Source: an uncultured Clostridium sp.
Lineage (GTDB): Bacteria > Bacillota > Clostridia > Lachnospirales > Lachnospiraceae
Length of the DNA: 52,139 nt
Assembly: GCA_902464345.1 (NCBI GenBank)
Contig: CABQJA010000001.1
Coordinates: 1 to 52,139 of the forward strand
Direction: 5' to 3'
Shown: positions 22,991-30,595 of the stretch, one piece after another
Position numbering within the stretch: the first letter of the stretch is position 1
Layout: each line of letters starts with the position of its first letter
Program-made: the position numbers and the translations under genes
Notes under the pieces: model-generated
Databases searched by the model: none
The model's input: only the letters and a program-made list of their open reading frames with translations
Told to the model about the DNA's origin: nothing

Positions 22991-24106
22991 ATGACACTGG
23001 AAGAGAAATATGAATTGTCCTGTTATCAGGAGCTTACAAAACTACATACAAGTAAAGAAATTTATCTGGTACAGCATGTCGACACCGGAGAAATCTGTGT
23101 GAAAAAGGTGATCGATACCTATAACAAGCCGGTCTATCAGGCATTAATGGAGTTGAAGATCCCGAATGTGCCACGGATTCAGGCACTTTTTGAAGCGGAA
23201 GATCACTTGATCGTAATCGAAGAATACATACATGGGGAGTCTCTGGAGAAACGGATGAAAAGCTGTGGTATCATGCAGGAGGAAGAGGTCGGCCGCATTA
23301 TGATGGCGGTCTGTGATATTCTCCAAAAGCTTCATGAGCATCAGCCGCCGATCGTACATCGGGATATTAAGCCATCGAATATCATGCTTAGTCAGGATGG
23401 TGTTGTAAAACTGGTTGATTTCAACGCAGCAAAGGAGTATGCGGACGGCAAAAATGAGGATACAAGGCTGATCGGCACGCAGGACTTTGCGGCACCGGAG
23501 CAGTATGGATTTGGCCAGTCTTCCCCGCAGACGGATATCTATGCACTTGGAGTGACGATGAACTATCTGCTGACCGGTGATTATCCGAAGAATCAGTTAT
23601 GGAATGGCAGACTGAAGACGGTGATCCGGAAATGTATCCAGATCAATCCCAAAGAACGGTACACAGGTGTGCTGCAGCTGAAGACTGCCATTGAGACCGT
23701 CATGCGGACGAAGAGCAGGAATATTCTGGTGCGAAGTCTTTATCCCTATCAGAAATATGCTCCGGTTGGGTTCCGAAGTGGCGCATTATGGAAGATGCTG
23801 TTGGCAGTAATCGGATATCTATTTCTATTGGCAGCAGTCGTTACGTCCAATGTAGAATATCAGGGACAACCGGCAACCGGAATCGTGTTATGGATGAACT
23901 GGTTCGCCTATGCGGCTGCACTTCTGGGTGTTGTGTTCTTTATAGGAAACTATGGAGGCGTCCGGTATGCATTTCCGTTTATGAAAGGGAACAAGGTTCT
24001 TCATTGGTTTCTGGCAATTATCTATTGCTTACTTTATGTATTCGTAGTTGCTTTTATCATGGCACTGATATTAACCACGTTTGAGTATGCATTCAAAGGC
24101 CTGTAA
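22991..24106 (+). CDS. Hanks-type Ser/Thr protein kinase with C-terminal membrane segments
   Basis: 371 residues. The kinase domain (about 10-240) has a lysine pair (CVKKV, 38-39) for ATP, catalytic loop VHRDIKPSN (aspartate 125), metal-binding aspartate in DFNAAKEY (143) and activation-loop end GTQDFAAPEQYG. It is divergent: there is no GxGxxG glycine loop, and DFN replaces DFG. Three hydrophobic segments (about 268-286, 299-318 and 338-364) anchor the C-terminus, with no PASTA or other sensor domain. It is not the PrkC type found beside a PP2C phosphatase; no phosphatase gene is in the window. ATG follows GAGGGA. Confidence 0.85.
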   Translation: MTLEEKYELSCYQELTKLHTSKEIYLVQHVDTGEICVKKVIDTYNKPVYQALMELKIPNVPRIQALFEAEDHLIVIEEYIHGESLEKRMKSCGIMQEEEVGRIMMAVCDILQKLHEHQPPIVHRDIKPSNIMLSQDGVVKLVDFNAAKEYADGKNEDTRLIGTQDFAAPEQYGFGQSSPQTDIYALGVTMNYLLTGDYPKNQLWNGRLKTVIRKCIQINPKERYTGVLQLKTAIETVMRTKSRNILVRSLYPYQKYAPVGFRSGALWKMLLAVIGYLFLLAAVVTSNVEYQGQPATGIVLWMNWFAYAAALLGVVFFIGNYGGVRYAFPFMKGNKVLHWFLAIIYCLLYVFVVAFIMALILTTFEYAFKGL

Positions 24107-24134
24107 ATAATTTCAATCAATCGTTCTGTAAAAT

Positions 24135-24152
24135 GTCCGCTGCATAGCGGAC
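24135..24152 (+). terminator. Hairpin after the kinase gene
   Basis: GTCCGC (24135-24140) and GCGGAC (24147-24152) around a TGCATA loop, followed by GAAAACTTTCC. The stem is clear but the T tract is weak, so termination is plausible but not certain. Confidence 0.4.
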
Positions 24153-24212
24153 GAAAACTTTCCTCGATATAGCTAAAATAAACAATATATGTTTTGGCAG
24201 GGAGGAATCGGT

Positions 24213-24665
24213 ATGAAGCAGGAAAAGTGTATAGCATTTGCAATGCTTCATACCCTGATTCCGCTGTGCGTGGGAACCGGGATCTATATCTTGGTCCGGC
24301 CCGGAACATATATAGCGAGAGCCTGTACCTTTCTGATTCCGTGGCTGGGTGAGCTGCGAATCCGAATGAGGACAGATCTGTTTCATATGTTTTTAAGAAA
24401 TTATGCTTGTGACATGCTGTGGGCATATGCTCTGACGATCGGACTGCTCTGGTACGGAAGACTGACCGGGCAGAAGGTATGGAAGTCGGCATTGATCAGT
24501 GGTGGATTCGCGGTGCTTATGGAAGGACTGCAAATTCTGCCGGTAATCCCCGGAACCTTTGACGGGATGGATGTGGTTGCGGAGATTTTGGCAACGCTTA
24601 TCGCAGGATGCGTGAGCATGATTTTTTATAAATACAAGGATAAGGAAAGAGGAGAGCATGTATGA
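24213..24665 (+). CDS. Small integral membrane protein, VanZ-like features
   Basis: 150 residues with about four membrane helices: residues about 8-28, 32-47, 69-87 and 93-110, plus a C-terminal one. The segment NYACDMLWAYALTIGLLW and the later GTFDGMDVVAEILATLIAG recall the VanZ family layout (a D-x-LWAY-like helix and a GxFDxxDxxA helix start), but overall similarity cannot be judged by eye. ATG 24213 follows AGGGAGGAA. The stop overlaps the next start as ATGA, so the two genes are probably translated together. Confidence 0.6.
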   Translation: MKQEKCIAFAMLHTLIPLCVGTGIYILVRPGTYIARACTFLIPWLGELRIRMRTDLFHMFLRNYACDMLWAYALTIGLLWYGRLTGQKVWKSALISGGFAVLMEGLQILPVIPGTFDGMDVVAEILATLIAGCVSMIFYKYKDKERGEHV

Positions 24666-25618
24666 AAAAGAACATTATGAAAAAGCTTGGTGTATTTGCG
24701 ATATTGTTTGCATTTGGACTGAGTGCATTAGGCAGTGGGGAATCAAATGATAGCACAAAGGAGATTGTATCCGCAAGCGAGGCAGGCAGTGACGCGGCGT
24801 CTGATGCGAGTGCAGATGATTCGGCAGGAGCCGTGGATGGTGCAGAAGAGGATGCGGATCTGTCCATCGAAGAGCAGGTCTTGATCGATCAGGATGGAAT
24901 CAAGGTAACAGCCACCGGAATAGAGCATGACGCATTCATGGGAACCGGTGTGAAGCTGCTTCTTGAGAACAATACGGATAAAAATGTGATGGTAGGCTGC
25001 ACTGCACTGATTGTAAACAACTACATGATCTCAGACCTGTTTGCGTCCGAGGTAGCAGCCGGCAAGAAGGCCAATGACACCATGTATATGATGTCATCCG
25101 ATCTGAAGGCGGCAGGTATTTCCAATATCGGACAGATTGAGATTTATTTCCATGTATATGATTCGGATACATATGATGCACTATTTGATTCCGACGTGGT
25201 TACCATCCAGACATCGAAATACAATGAGATGGATCTGCAGGCAGACGAGGAAGAGAGTGGATATGAGCTGTGGAATCAGGACGGTGTACGCATCGTCGGT
25301 AAATATGTAGATGAAAACAGCTTCTGGGGAACCGGTGTCCTGTTATACATAGAGAATACCTCCGGAAGAAATATCGGAATTAACTGTGACGATATGTCCA
25401 TCAACGGATTTATGGTAGACCCGGTGTTCTCTGCAACGGTATATAACGAGAAGAAATCTTTTGATGACATTACGATTTTCTCATCCGATCTGGAGGAGAA
25501 TGGCATCGATAAGGTCAATGATATCGAGCTGAGCTTCCATATTTATGATGCTGACAGCTGGTCAACTATCTGCGACACCGGTGCCATTACATTCTCTGTG
25601 GATCAGGCGGCGGAGTAA
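24662..25618 (+). CDS. Exported protein with duplicated beta domain
   Basis: 318 residues. The N-terminal hydrophobic signal MKKNIMKKLGVFAILFAFGL is followed by SALGSGES, an acidic low-complexity linker (about 35-65), and two homologous domains of about 115 residues. The repeats align as DQDGIKVTATGIEHDAFMGTG / NQDGVRIVGKYVDENSFWGTG and IEIYFHVYDSDTYDALFDS / IELSFHIYDADSWSTICDT. The layout resembles a Lachnospiraceae lipoprotein, but the expected lipobox cysteine reads serine (AGT). It would be secreted or membrane-held instead. Function unknown. Coupled to the upstream membrane protein by ATGA. Confidence 0.7.
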   Translation: MKKNIMKKLGVFAILFAFGLSALGSGESNDSTKEIVSASEAGSDAASDASADDSAGAVDGAEEDADLSIEEQVLIDQDGIKVTATGIEHDAFMGTGVKLLLENNTDKNVMVGCTALIVNNYMISDLFASEVAAGKKANDTMYMMSSDLKAAGISNIGQIEIYFHVYDSDTYDALFDSDVVTIQTSKYNEMDLQADEEESGYELWNQDGVRIVGKYVDENSFWGTGVLLYIENTSGRNIGINCDDMSINGFMVDPVFSATVYNEKKSFDDITIFSSDLEENGIDKVNDIELSFHIYDADSWSTICDTGAITFSVDQAAE

Positions 25619-25663
25619 AGTGATGGCTCTTGAAGAAAGCCTGTAAAAAATAAATCCATAAAC

Positions 25664-25702
25664 AAAAAAAGCCGGACCTCAACTATCGGGTCCGGCTTTT
25701 TT
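25664..25702. terminator. Bidirectional rho-independent terminator
   Basis: GCCGGACC (25671-25678) pairs perfectly with GGTCCGGC (25689-25696). It is preceded by seven A and followed by six T, so it works in both directions. It separates the converging genes ending at 25618 (+) and 25707 (-). Confidence 0.93.
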
Positions 25703-25706
25703 CTAT

Positions 25707-26942
25707 CTACTCATATCGTTCATCAATAACACGTTTTGACTTCTTTTCGCTTCGTGGCAGGACGCCCAGTTCAACGACCTTGACTAACGGTGTGAAGCCG
25801 ATCTTGCTCTTAACAGTGGCGGCAATGTGGTCACTTAATTCCAGGAAGTCGACACTGCCGTTGGTCTCTACATAGATACGCAGAGTATCCTTGCCATCCA
25901 GATGGGAAATACGGATCTGGTACTCACTGGATACCTCAGGGAACTGACGCAGAATCTCTTCAATCTGGCTAGGGAATACATTGACACCCTTAATCTTCAT
26001 CATATCATCGGTACGGCCCATAATGACATCCAGACGAGGGAAGTGACTGCCGCAAGGACATTCACCGGGAATGATCCGGGACAGGTCATGTGTACGGTAA
26101 CGGATCAGAGGTGCACCCTCCTTTACCAGCGTGGTGATAACGATCTCACCCATCTCGCCGTCCGGCACCGGAGCACCTGTTTCAGGATCAATGATCTCAA
26201 TGTAAACGTAATCATCCCAATAGTGCATGCCGCAGTCGTGCTGGCAGCTGATGCCGATGCCGGGACCGTAGATCTCGGTCAGACCATAAATATCATATAA
26301 TTCAATGCCAAGCTCGGAAGATATTCTCTGACGCATCTTGGCACCCCAGCGCTCCGAACCGATGACACCCTTCTTCAGATGGATCTTGTCCTTGATACCA
26401 CGTTTCTCGATTTCTTCTGCCAGTAGCAATGCATAAGAAGAAGTAGAGCATAGAACAGAGCTCTTCATATCCATCATCATCTGCAGCTGCTTATCGGTAT
26501 TGCCGGGACCCATTGGGATAACCATGGCACCGAGCTTTTCGGCACCGTTCTGGAATCCGATACCTGCAGTCCAGAGACCGTAGCCCGGAGTTACCTGAAT
26601 ACGATCCAGATTGGTAATGCCCGCCATCTCATAGCAACGCTTGAACATGATTGCCCAGTCGTCAACATCCTTGGCAGTATAAGGAATAATGATCGGGAGA
26701 CCGGTGGTGCCGGAGGAAGAATGGATCCGGACGATTTTCTCTTCAGGAGCGGTCATTAATCCGAGCGGATATGCTTCCCGTAAATCCTTTTTCTCAGAGA
26801 ATGGGAGCTGTTCAAAATCCTCTGCAGAAGAAATCTTTGAAATGCCTGCTTCATGCAGCTTCTTTCCATAGAAGCTGTCAGCAGAAATCAGAGCTTCAAT
26901 CTGCTTATTAACATGTGCAATTTGTGTTTCTGTAATCTTCAT
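25707..26942 (-). CDS. paaK: Phenylacetate-CoA ligase-type enzyme
   Basis: AMP-forming aryl-CoA ligase of 411 residues that activates arylacetates with ATP and CoA. Motifs: the ATP loop HSSSGTTGLPIIIPYT, DIYGLTEIYGPGIG, the hinge HFPRLDVIMGRTDDMMKIKG, and GVNVFPSQIEEIL of the C-terminal cap. The short N-terminus is somewhat below classic PaaK length. ATG 26942 follows AAAGGA. It is the last gene of iorA-iorB-paaK. With indolepyruvate oxidoreductase upstream, it likely handles phenylacetate or indoleacetate made from, or fed into, aromatic amino acid metabolism. The direction in vivo is not given by the sequence. Confidence 0.93.
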   Translation of the reverse strand: MKITETQIAHVNKQIEALISADSFYGKKLHEAGISKISSAEDFEQLPFSEKKDLREAYPLGLMTAPEEKIVRIHSSSGTTGLPIIIPYTAKDVDDWAIMFKRCYEMAGITNLDRIQVTPGYGLWTAGIGFQNGAEKLGAMVIPMGPGNTDKQLQMMMDMKSSVLCSTSSYALLLAEEIEKRGIKDKIHLKKGVIGSERWGAKMRQRISSELGIELYDIYGLTEIYGPGIGISCQHDCGMHYWDDYVYIEIIDPETGAPVPDGEMGEIVITTLVKEGAPLIRYRTHDLSRIIPGECPCGSHFPRLDVIMGRTDDMMKIKGVNVFPSQIEEILRQFPEVSSEYQIRISHLDGKDTLRIYVETNGSVDFLELSDHIAATVKSKIGFTPLVKVVELGVLPRSEKKSKRVIDERYE

Positions 26943-27000
26943 AATGCGTCCTTTCTGTTATGTTATTTTATAATAAATGTACTTTTATGCGATATTGTTT

Positions 27001-27090
27001 GCTGCAATAATGCTATTTACTGCAATAGCGTCATCGGTTGTAATAATGCTATCTGCGGCAATAGCATTGTCTGTTGAAATATTGCTTACC
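27001..27090. repeat. Degenerate 18-bp tandem repeat between iorB and paaK
   Basis: Five consecutive 18-base units at 27001, 27019, 27037, 27055 and 27073, consensus close to GCTGCAATAATGCTATCT. The last unit contains the iorB stop. On the minus strand one frame is open through all units and reads six-residue repeats like NAIAAD / SIITTD, but it has no start codon and is out of frame with iorB. The gap from 26943 to 27085 otherwise holds only the paaK ribosome binding site. Confidence 0.65.
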
Positions 27091-27658
27091 GGCTGTAATC
27101 GAGTGCTCGGAAGTTTAACTCATGGAACCGTTCCGGCAAGGTACGCCGGATGGCATCCTTGATATCCTCTTCGGTAAGACCGATCTCTCCGGTACGGATA
27201 GCGGCACCGAGCAGAACCATATTTAATACTTTAGCAGAGCCAATCGCCCGGCAGGCGGCATCGCCGTCAACCAGAGTCAGGTTCGGCACCTGGGCCTTCA
27301 GGTATTCGATCATTTCCTCACTATGGTAGGAGGCACCCTGCAATGTGGCAGTTACCGGCTGGATGGCACGGATGCTGACAACTACGTGGCCACCCTTGCG
27401 TAAGAATGGAAGCATACGGACAGTTTCTCCCGGTTCAAAGCCGAGGATCATGTCTGCTGTTCCGCTTTGGATCATTGGAGAATAGAGATTATCACCTAAG
27501 CGCAGATGGCTGAAAACACTTCCGCCACGCTGTGCCATACCAATCGTTTCTGCACTCATAACCGAAATGTTTTTCGCCATGGCGGCTGAGGCAATCAGCT
27601 TGGAAGCAAGCACGGTTCCCTGACCGCCGACTCCGCACAACAGAATATTCTTATTCAT
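27086..27658 (-). CDS. iorB: Indolepyruvate ferredoxin oxidoreductase, beta subunit
   Basis: Gamma-type domain subunit of the 2-oxoacid:ferredoxin oxidoreductase family, 190 residues. The start MNKNILLCGVGGQGTVLASK carries the glycine-rich GVGGQGT motif. It is followed by ETIGMAQRGGSVFSHLRLG and DMILGFEPGETVR, all typical of IorB. ATG 27658 is chosen because AGGAGGTGA precedes it. It overlaps the iorA stop by eight bases (ATGAATAA), so translation is coupled and subunits are made together. The enzyme converts aryl pyruvates to aryl-acetyl-CoA, reducing ferredoxin. Confidence 0.95.
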   Translation of the reverse strand: MNKNILLCGVGGQGTVLASKLIASAAMAKNISVMSAETIGMAQRGGSVFSHLRLGDNLYSPMIQSGTADMILGFEPGETVRMLPFLRKGGHVVVSIRAIQPVTATLQGASYHSEEMIEYLKAQVPNLTLVDGDAACRAIGSAKVLNMVLLGAAIRTGEIGLTEEDIKDAIRRTLPERFHELNFRALDYSR

Positions 27659-29474
27659 GATCGTCACCTCCTGTAATCGCATGTACCGGGCATACCTGGC
27701 TACATAATGTACAGCCGGTGCAGAGAGAGGAATCAATCTGTACCTGACCGTCATGGATCACAATGGCAGGACAGCCTAATTCCCGGATACATTTCTTGCA
27801 GTTGATACAGGTATCTGTTTCAACGTGCAGCGGTTTATCCGGCTTTGTGATCGCGATGCAAGGGGACTTGAAGATAATCGCCTTGACACCCGGTTCTGCA
27901 GCAACCCGTTTCACGCAGTCAACGGAAGCCTCCAGATTCAAAGGATTCATGGTCTCTACGGTAGTCAGGCCGATTCCGCGCAGAACGGCTTCAATGCTGA
28001 CCTTGGCAACGATTTCACCCATCATGGTGTGACCGGTGCCGGGATGCGGCTGGTGTCCGGTCATTGCAGTTGTGGAATTATCCAGTACGATCAGAACCAT
28101 ATTAGCCTGATTATAGACTGCATTTACAACACCGGTGATCGCAGATGCGAAGAAGGTGGAATCACCGACGAAGGCGAAACAGGTGGTATCCGGTTCTATC
28201 CGGCCGACACCCTGTGCAATATTTAATCCGGCACCCATGCACAGACAGGTATCAACCATATCTAACGGCATGGCATTGCCGAGTGTGTAGCAGCCGATAT
28301 CACCGCAGAAAATAGTCTTTTTGCCCTGCATAGCCTTCTTTACGGCATAGAAGGAAGCACGATGAGGACAGCCGCTGCATAAAACAGGCGGGCGGACCGG
28401 AAGCTCCGGTGGAGTCGGAAGAGTCTCTGTTTCCGGAAGCGGAAGCTCCAGAAAGCGGTAGAGACAGGCACTTACACTGTCACGGGTGTTTTCACCTGCA
28501 TTTGCTACATGATGTGTCAGCTTGCCGAGGATCTTCACAGGCAGCTGATACTTTCCACAGATGTAAGTAAGCTCACGTTCGATAACCGGATCCAGTTCTT
28601 CGATACACAGAACCTCATCCAGCCCCTCCAGAAACCGGACAGCCAGCTGCTCCGGAAACGGATGCGGAGTGGCGACCTTCAGAGTCCGGTACATACCGAT
28701 CGTCTGCATGGTTTCCATGGTATATGTAAAGCTGATGCCACCGGTTGCGATTCCTCTGCGGACATCGGCATGCTCCGGTGCGGCAGGCAGGATCTGATTT
28801 CTGGAATAAGAGGAGAAATCTTCTGCCAGAGTCACATTCCGGGCCTCGATCTTCTGATGGTTGGCATAGGATAGACGTGGAAAAATGACCCAGCGCTTAG
28901 AGTCCTTGATAAAACCATCCGGTGTATGGATCTGATATTCGGATTCATCCTTTACGGTAATGGAAGCGTAGCCGTGGCAGACGCGAGTAGTCGGCCGGAG
29001 GAAGACCGGTGTTCCGTATTTCTCGGAATACTCATAAGCCTCCTGTACCATCTCATAGGCTTCCTGTGCGGATGACGGATCAAAGCACGGGAGCTTGGAA
29101 AAGGCGGCAAAGTGTCGGGTGTCCTGCTCGGTCTGAGAGGAGATCGGACCCGGATCATCCGCTACCAGAATGATCATACCGCCTTTGATACCGACATATT
29201 CAAGGCTCATTAAAGGATCGGAAGCGACATTTAATCCGACCTGTTTCATAGTAACCATAGTTCTGGCACCACTGTAGGAGGCTCCGGCAGCCAGCTCAAG
29301 AGCGGCTTTCTCATTAACCGACCATTCTACATATGTGTGCTCCGGGCGATGCTTGGCAATGGTTTCCAATACTTCTGTGGATGGTGTGCCCGGATATCCG
29401 GCCACCAGATTGACTCCGGAAGCAATGGCGCCCATAGCAATGGCAGCATTTCCCATTAAAAATTCGTTGTGCAT
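27651..29474 (-). CDS. iorA: Indolepyruvate ferredoxin oxidoreductase, alpha subunit
   Basis: 607-residue thiamine-diphosphate and iron-sulfur subunit that decarboxylates indolepyruvate and related aryl pyruvates. The N-terminal transketolase-like region has GYPGTPSTEVLETIAKH and YVEWSVNEKAALELAAGASY. The ThDP-binding half has CSGCPHRASFYAVKKAM, FCGDIGCYTLGNAMPLDM and CMGAGLNIAQGVGR. The C-terminal ferredoxin domain has two [4Fe-4S] motifs (CINCKKCIRELGCP, with one spacing variant, and CTGCTLCSQVCP). ATG 29474 follows AGAGGTGAAG. First gene of iorA-iorB-paaK. Confidence 0.97.
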   Translation of the reverse strand: MHNEFLMGNAAIAMGAIASGVNLVAGYPGTPSTEVLETIAKHRPEHTYVEWSVNEKAALELAAGASYSGARTMVTMKQVGLNVASDPLMSLEYVGIKGGMIILVADDPGPISSQTEQDTRHFAAFSKLPCFDPSSAQEAYEMVQEAYEYSEKYGTPVFLRPTTRVCHGYASITVKDESEYQIHTPDGFIKDSKRWVIFPRLSYANHQKIEARNVTLAEDFSSYSRNQILPAAPEHADVRRGIATGGISFTYTMETMQTIGMYRTLKVATPHPFPEQLAVRFLEGLDEVLCIEELDPVIERELTYICGKYQLPVKILGKLTHHVANAGENTRDSVSACLYRFLELPLPETETLPTPPELPVRPPVLCSGCPHRASFYAVKKAMQGKKTIFCGDIGCYTLGNAMPLDMVDTCLCMGAGLNIAQGVGRIEPDTTCFAFVGDSTFFASAITGVVNAVYNQANMVLIVLDNSTTAMTGHQPHPGTGHTMMGEIVAKVSIEAVLRGIGLTTVETMNPLNLEASVDCVKRVAAEPGVKAIIFKSPCIAITKPDKPLHVETDTCINCKKCIRELGCPAIVIHDGQVQIDSSLCTGCTLCSQVCPVHAITGGDDHE

Positions 29475-29516
29475 AACTTCACCTCTGGAATTGAAAAATT
29501 AAAACATACTGATAAA

Positions 29517-29545
29517 ATTATACCATCATATGAAAGATGAATCAA
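29517..29545 (-). promoter_or_regulatory. Sigma-A-type promoter of iorA-iorB-paaK
   Basis: On the minus strand TTGATT (29545-29540), a 17-base spacer and TATAAT (29522-29517), with the ATG about 43 bases downstream at 29474. The -35 overlaps the last bases of the araC-type gene. Confidence 0.65.
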
Positions 29546-30408
29546 CTGAGTCCGTTGCTCTGTTTCCGGTATTGGGACGGAGAACAGCCCTTCAGTTTGT
29601 GAAAGAGCCGGCTGAAATACAACGGATTATCGTAACCGACGATTTCCGCAATTTCATTTATGGAATAATTCGTAGTCTCCAGCAGGATCTGTGCATTGGT
29701 GATACGAAGCGTGGTGAGGAATTGCAGTGGTGTGGAGCCGAAATGTATCCGGAAGCTACGGATAAACCAGCTGATGCTCATTCCTCTGGAGGCGGCATAG
29801 GCTTCAATACTGATCGACCGGTGATAATTCTCATTAAAGTAAGAAGCAGCCAGCTCCATTTCGCGTTCCAGGTACTCGTTTTTCGGTATCCGTTCTCTGG
29901 TAATTTCCCGGTGCATGGTGATCAGCAGCTGGGTAAACAGCAGAGAGAGCATCTCTTTATAATCCGGCTGACAGCGTTCCAGCTCCAGAATGATCTGCTT
30001 GAAAATACGTTCATATTCGAGTGAAGTGCCGACCCGGAAGATATGCTGATCATCCCGGAGACCGTATCGGCGCAGGATGTTCTTCACATCATAGCCGGTG
30101 AAATGGATCCAGTAGACCTCCGGCTTATCTGCACCATAATATTCATATTTCTGCAGCTCCTTCGGACGAAACAGGACGATGTTTCCGGCAGCGACAATAG
30201 TCTCATTCTCTACCGTATCGAAATGAAAATGACCGACACCGGAGGTGACATAGATGATCTGATAGTCCAGGCGGCCTTTTGGACGGTAGGTGGGTAGCTT
30301 AGGCTGGGTATCCAGCCGGTAATTGCCACAGCTGCGGATGCTTAAGGGCTGGCTTTTATCTTTGACATTCGTGAGTGCATCGTGAATATAACCTGTGTTC
30401 ATGTACAT
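29542..30408 (-). CDS. AraC-family transcriptional regulator
   Basis: 288 residues. N-terminal cupin-like sugar-binding domain (about 30-160) with DYQIIYVTSGVGHFHFDTVE and GNIVLFRPKELQKYEYYG. C-terminal AraC DNA-binding domain (about 190-285) with the two helix-turn-helix units AYAASRGMSISWFIRSFRIH and INEIAEIVGYDNPLYFSRLF. ATG 30408 is chosen for its AAGGAGGG; an upstream in-frame ATG at 30486 would run through the promoter. It is divergent from lacZ-galKET, so it is the likely activator of that operon in response to lactose, galactose or a related glycoside. Confidence 0.9.
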   Translation of the reverse strand: MYMNTGYIHDALTNVKDKSQPLSIRSCGNYRLDTQPKLPTYRPKGRLDYQIIYVTSGVGHFHFDTVENETIVAAGNIVLFRPKELQKYEYYGADKPEVYWIHFTGYDVKNILRRYGLRDDQHIFRVGTSLEYERIFKQIILELERCQPDYKEMLSLLFTQLLITMHREITRERIPKNEYLEREMELAASYFNENYHRSISIEAYAASRGMSISWFIRSFRIHFGSTPLQFLTTLRITNAQILLETTNYSINEIAEIVGYDNPLYFSRLFHKLKGCSPSQYRKQSNGLS

Positions 30409-30446
30409 AACAGAACCCTCCTTATAAAGAAAGTATATATAAATGA

Positions 30447-30514
30447 AGTGTATCATTTTGTGCATATTTTGTCTATGAATATTCATGGATTTAAAAGTAG
30501 AAAAACGCTATGAT
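30447..30514. promoter_or_regulatory. araC/lacZ divergent control region with a perfect palindrome
   Basis: Minus promoter for the regulator: TAGACA (30475-30470), 17-base spacer, TACACT (30452-30447). Plus promoter for lacZ: a weak -35 TGGATT (30486-30491), 17-base spacer, TATGAT (30509-30514). The perfect 12-base palindrome ATGAATATTCAT (30475-30486) lies exactly between the two -35 boxes and is the best operator candidate. A poor lacZ -35 fits activator dependence. Confidence 0.55.
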
Positions 30515-30595
30515 AAATATACAAACAAACGAAATCGACCGATAGAAAACAAAATTACAAATAAAGCAAAAAAGACATAAAGAGGAGGAATTATT

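Noticed and set aside
29530..30024. Plus-strand open frame of 164 codons
   Set aside because: Antisense to the AraC-type gene, whose helix-turn-helix motifs are intact on the minus strand.
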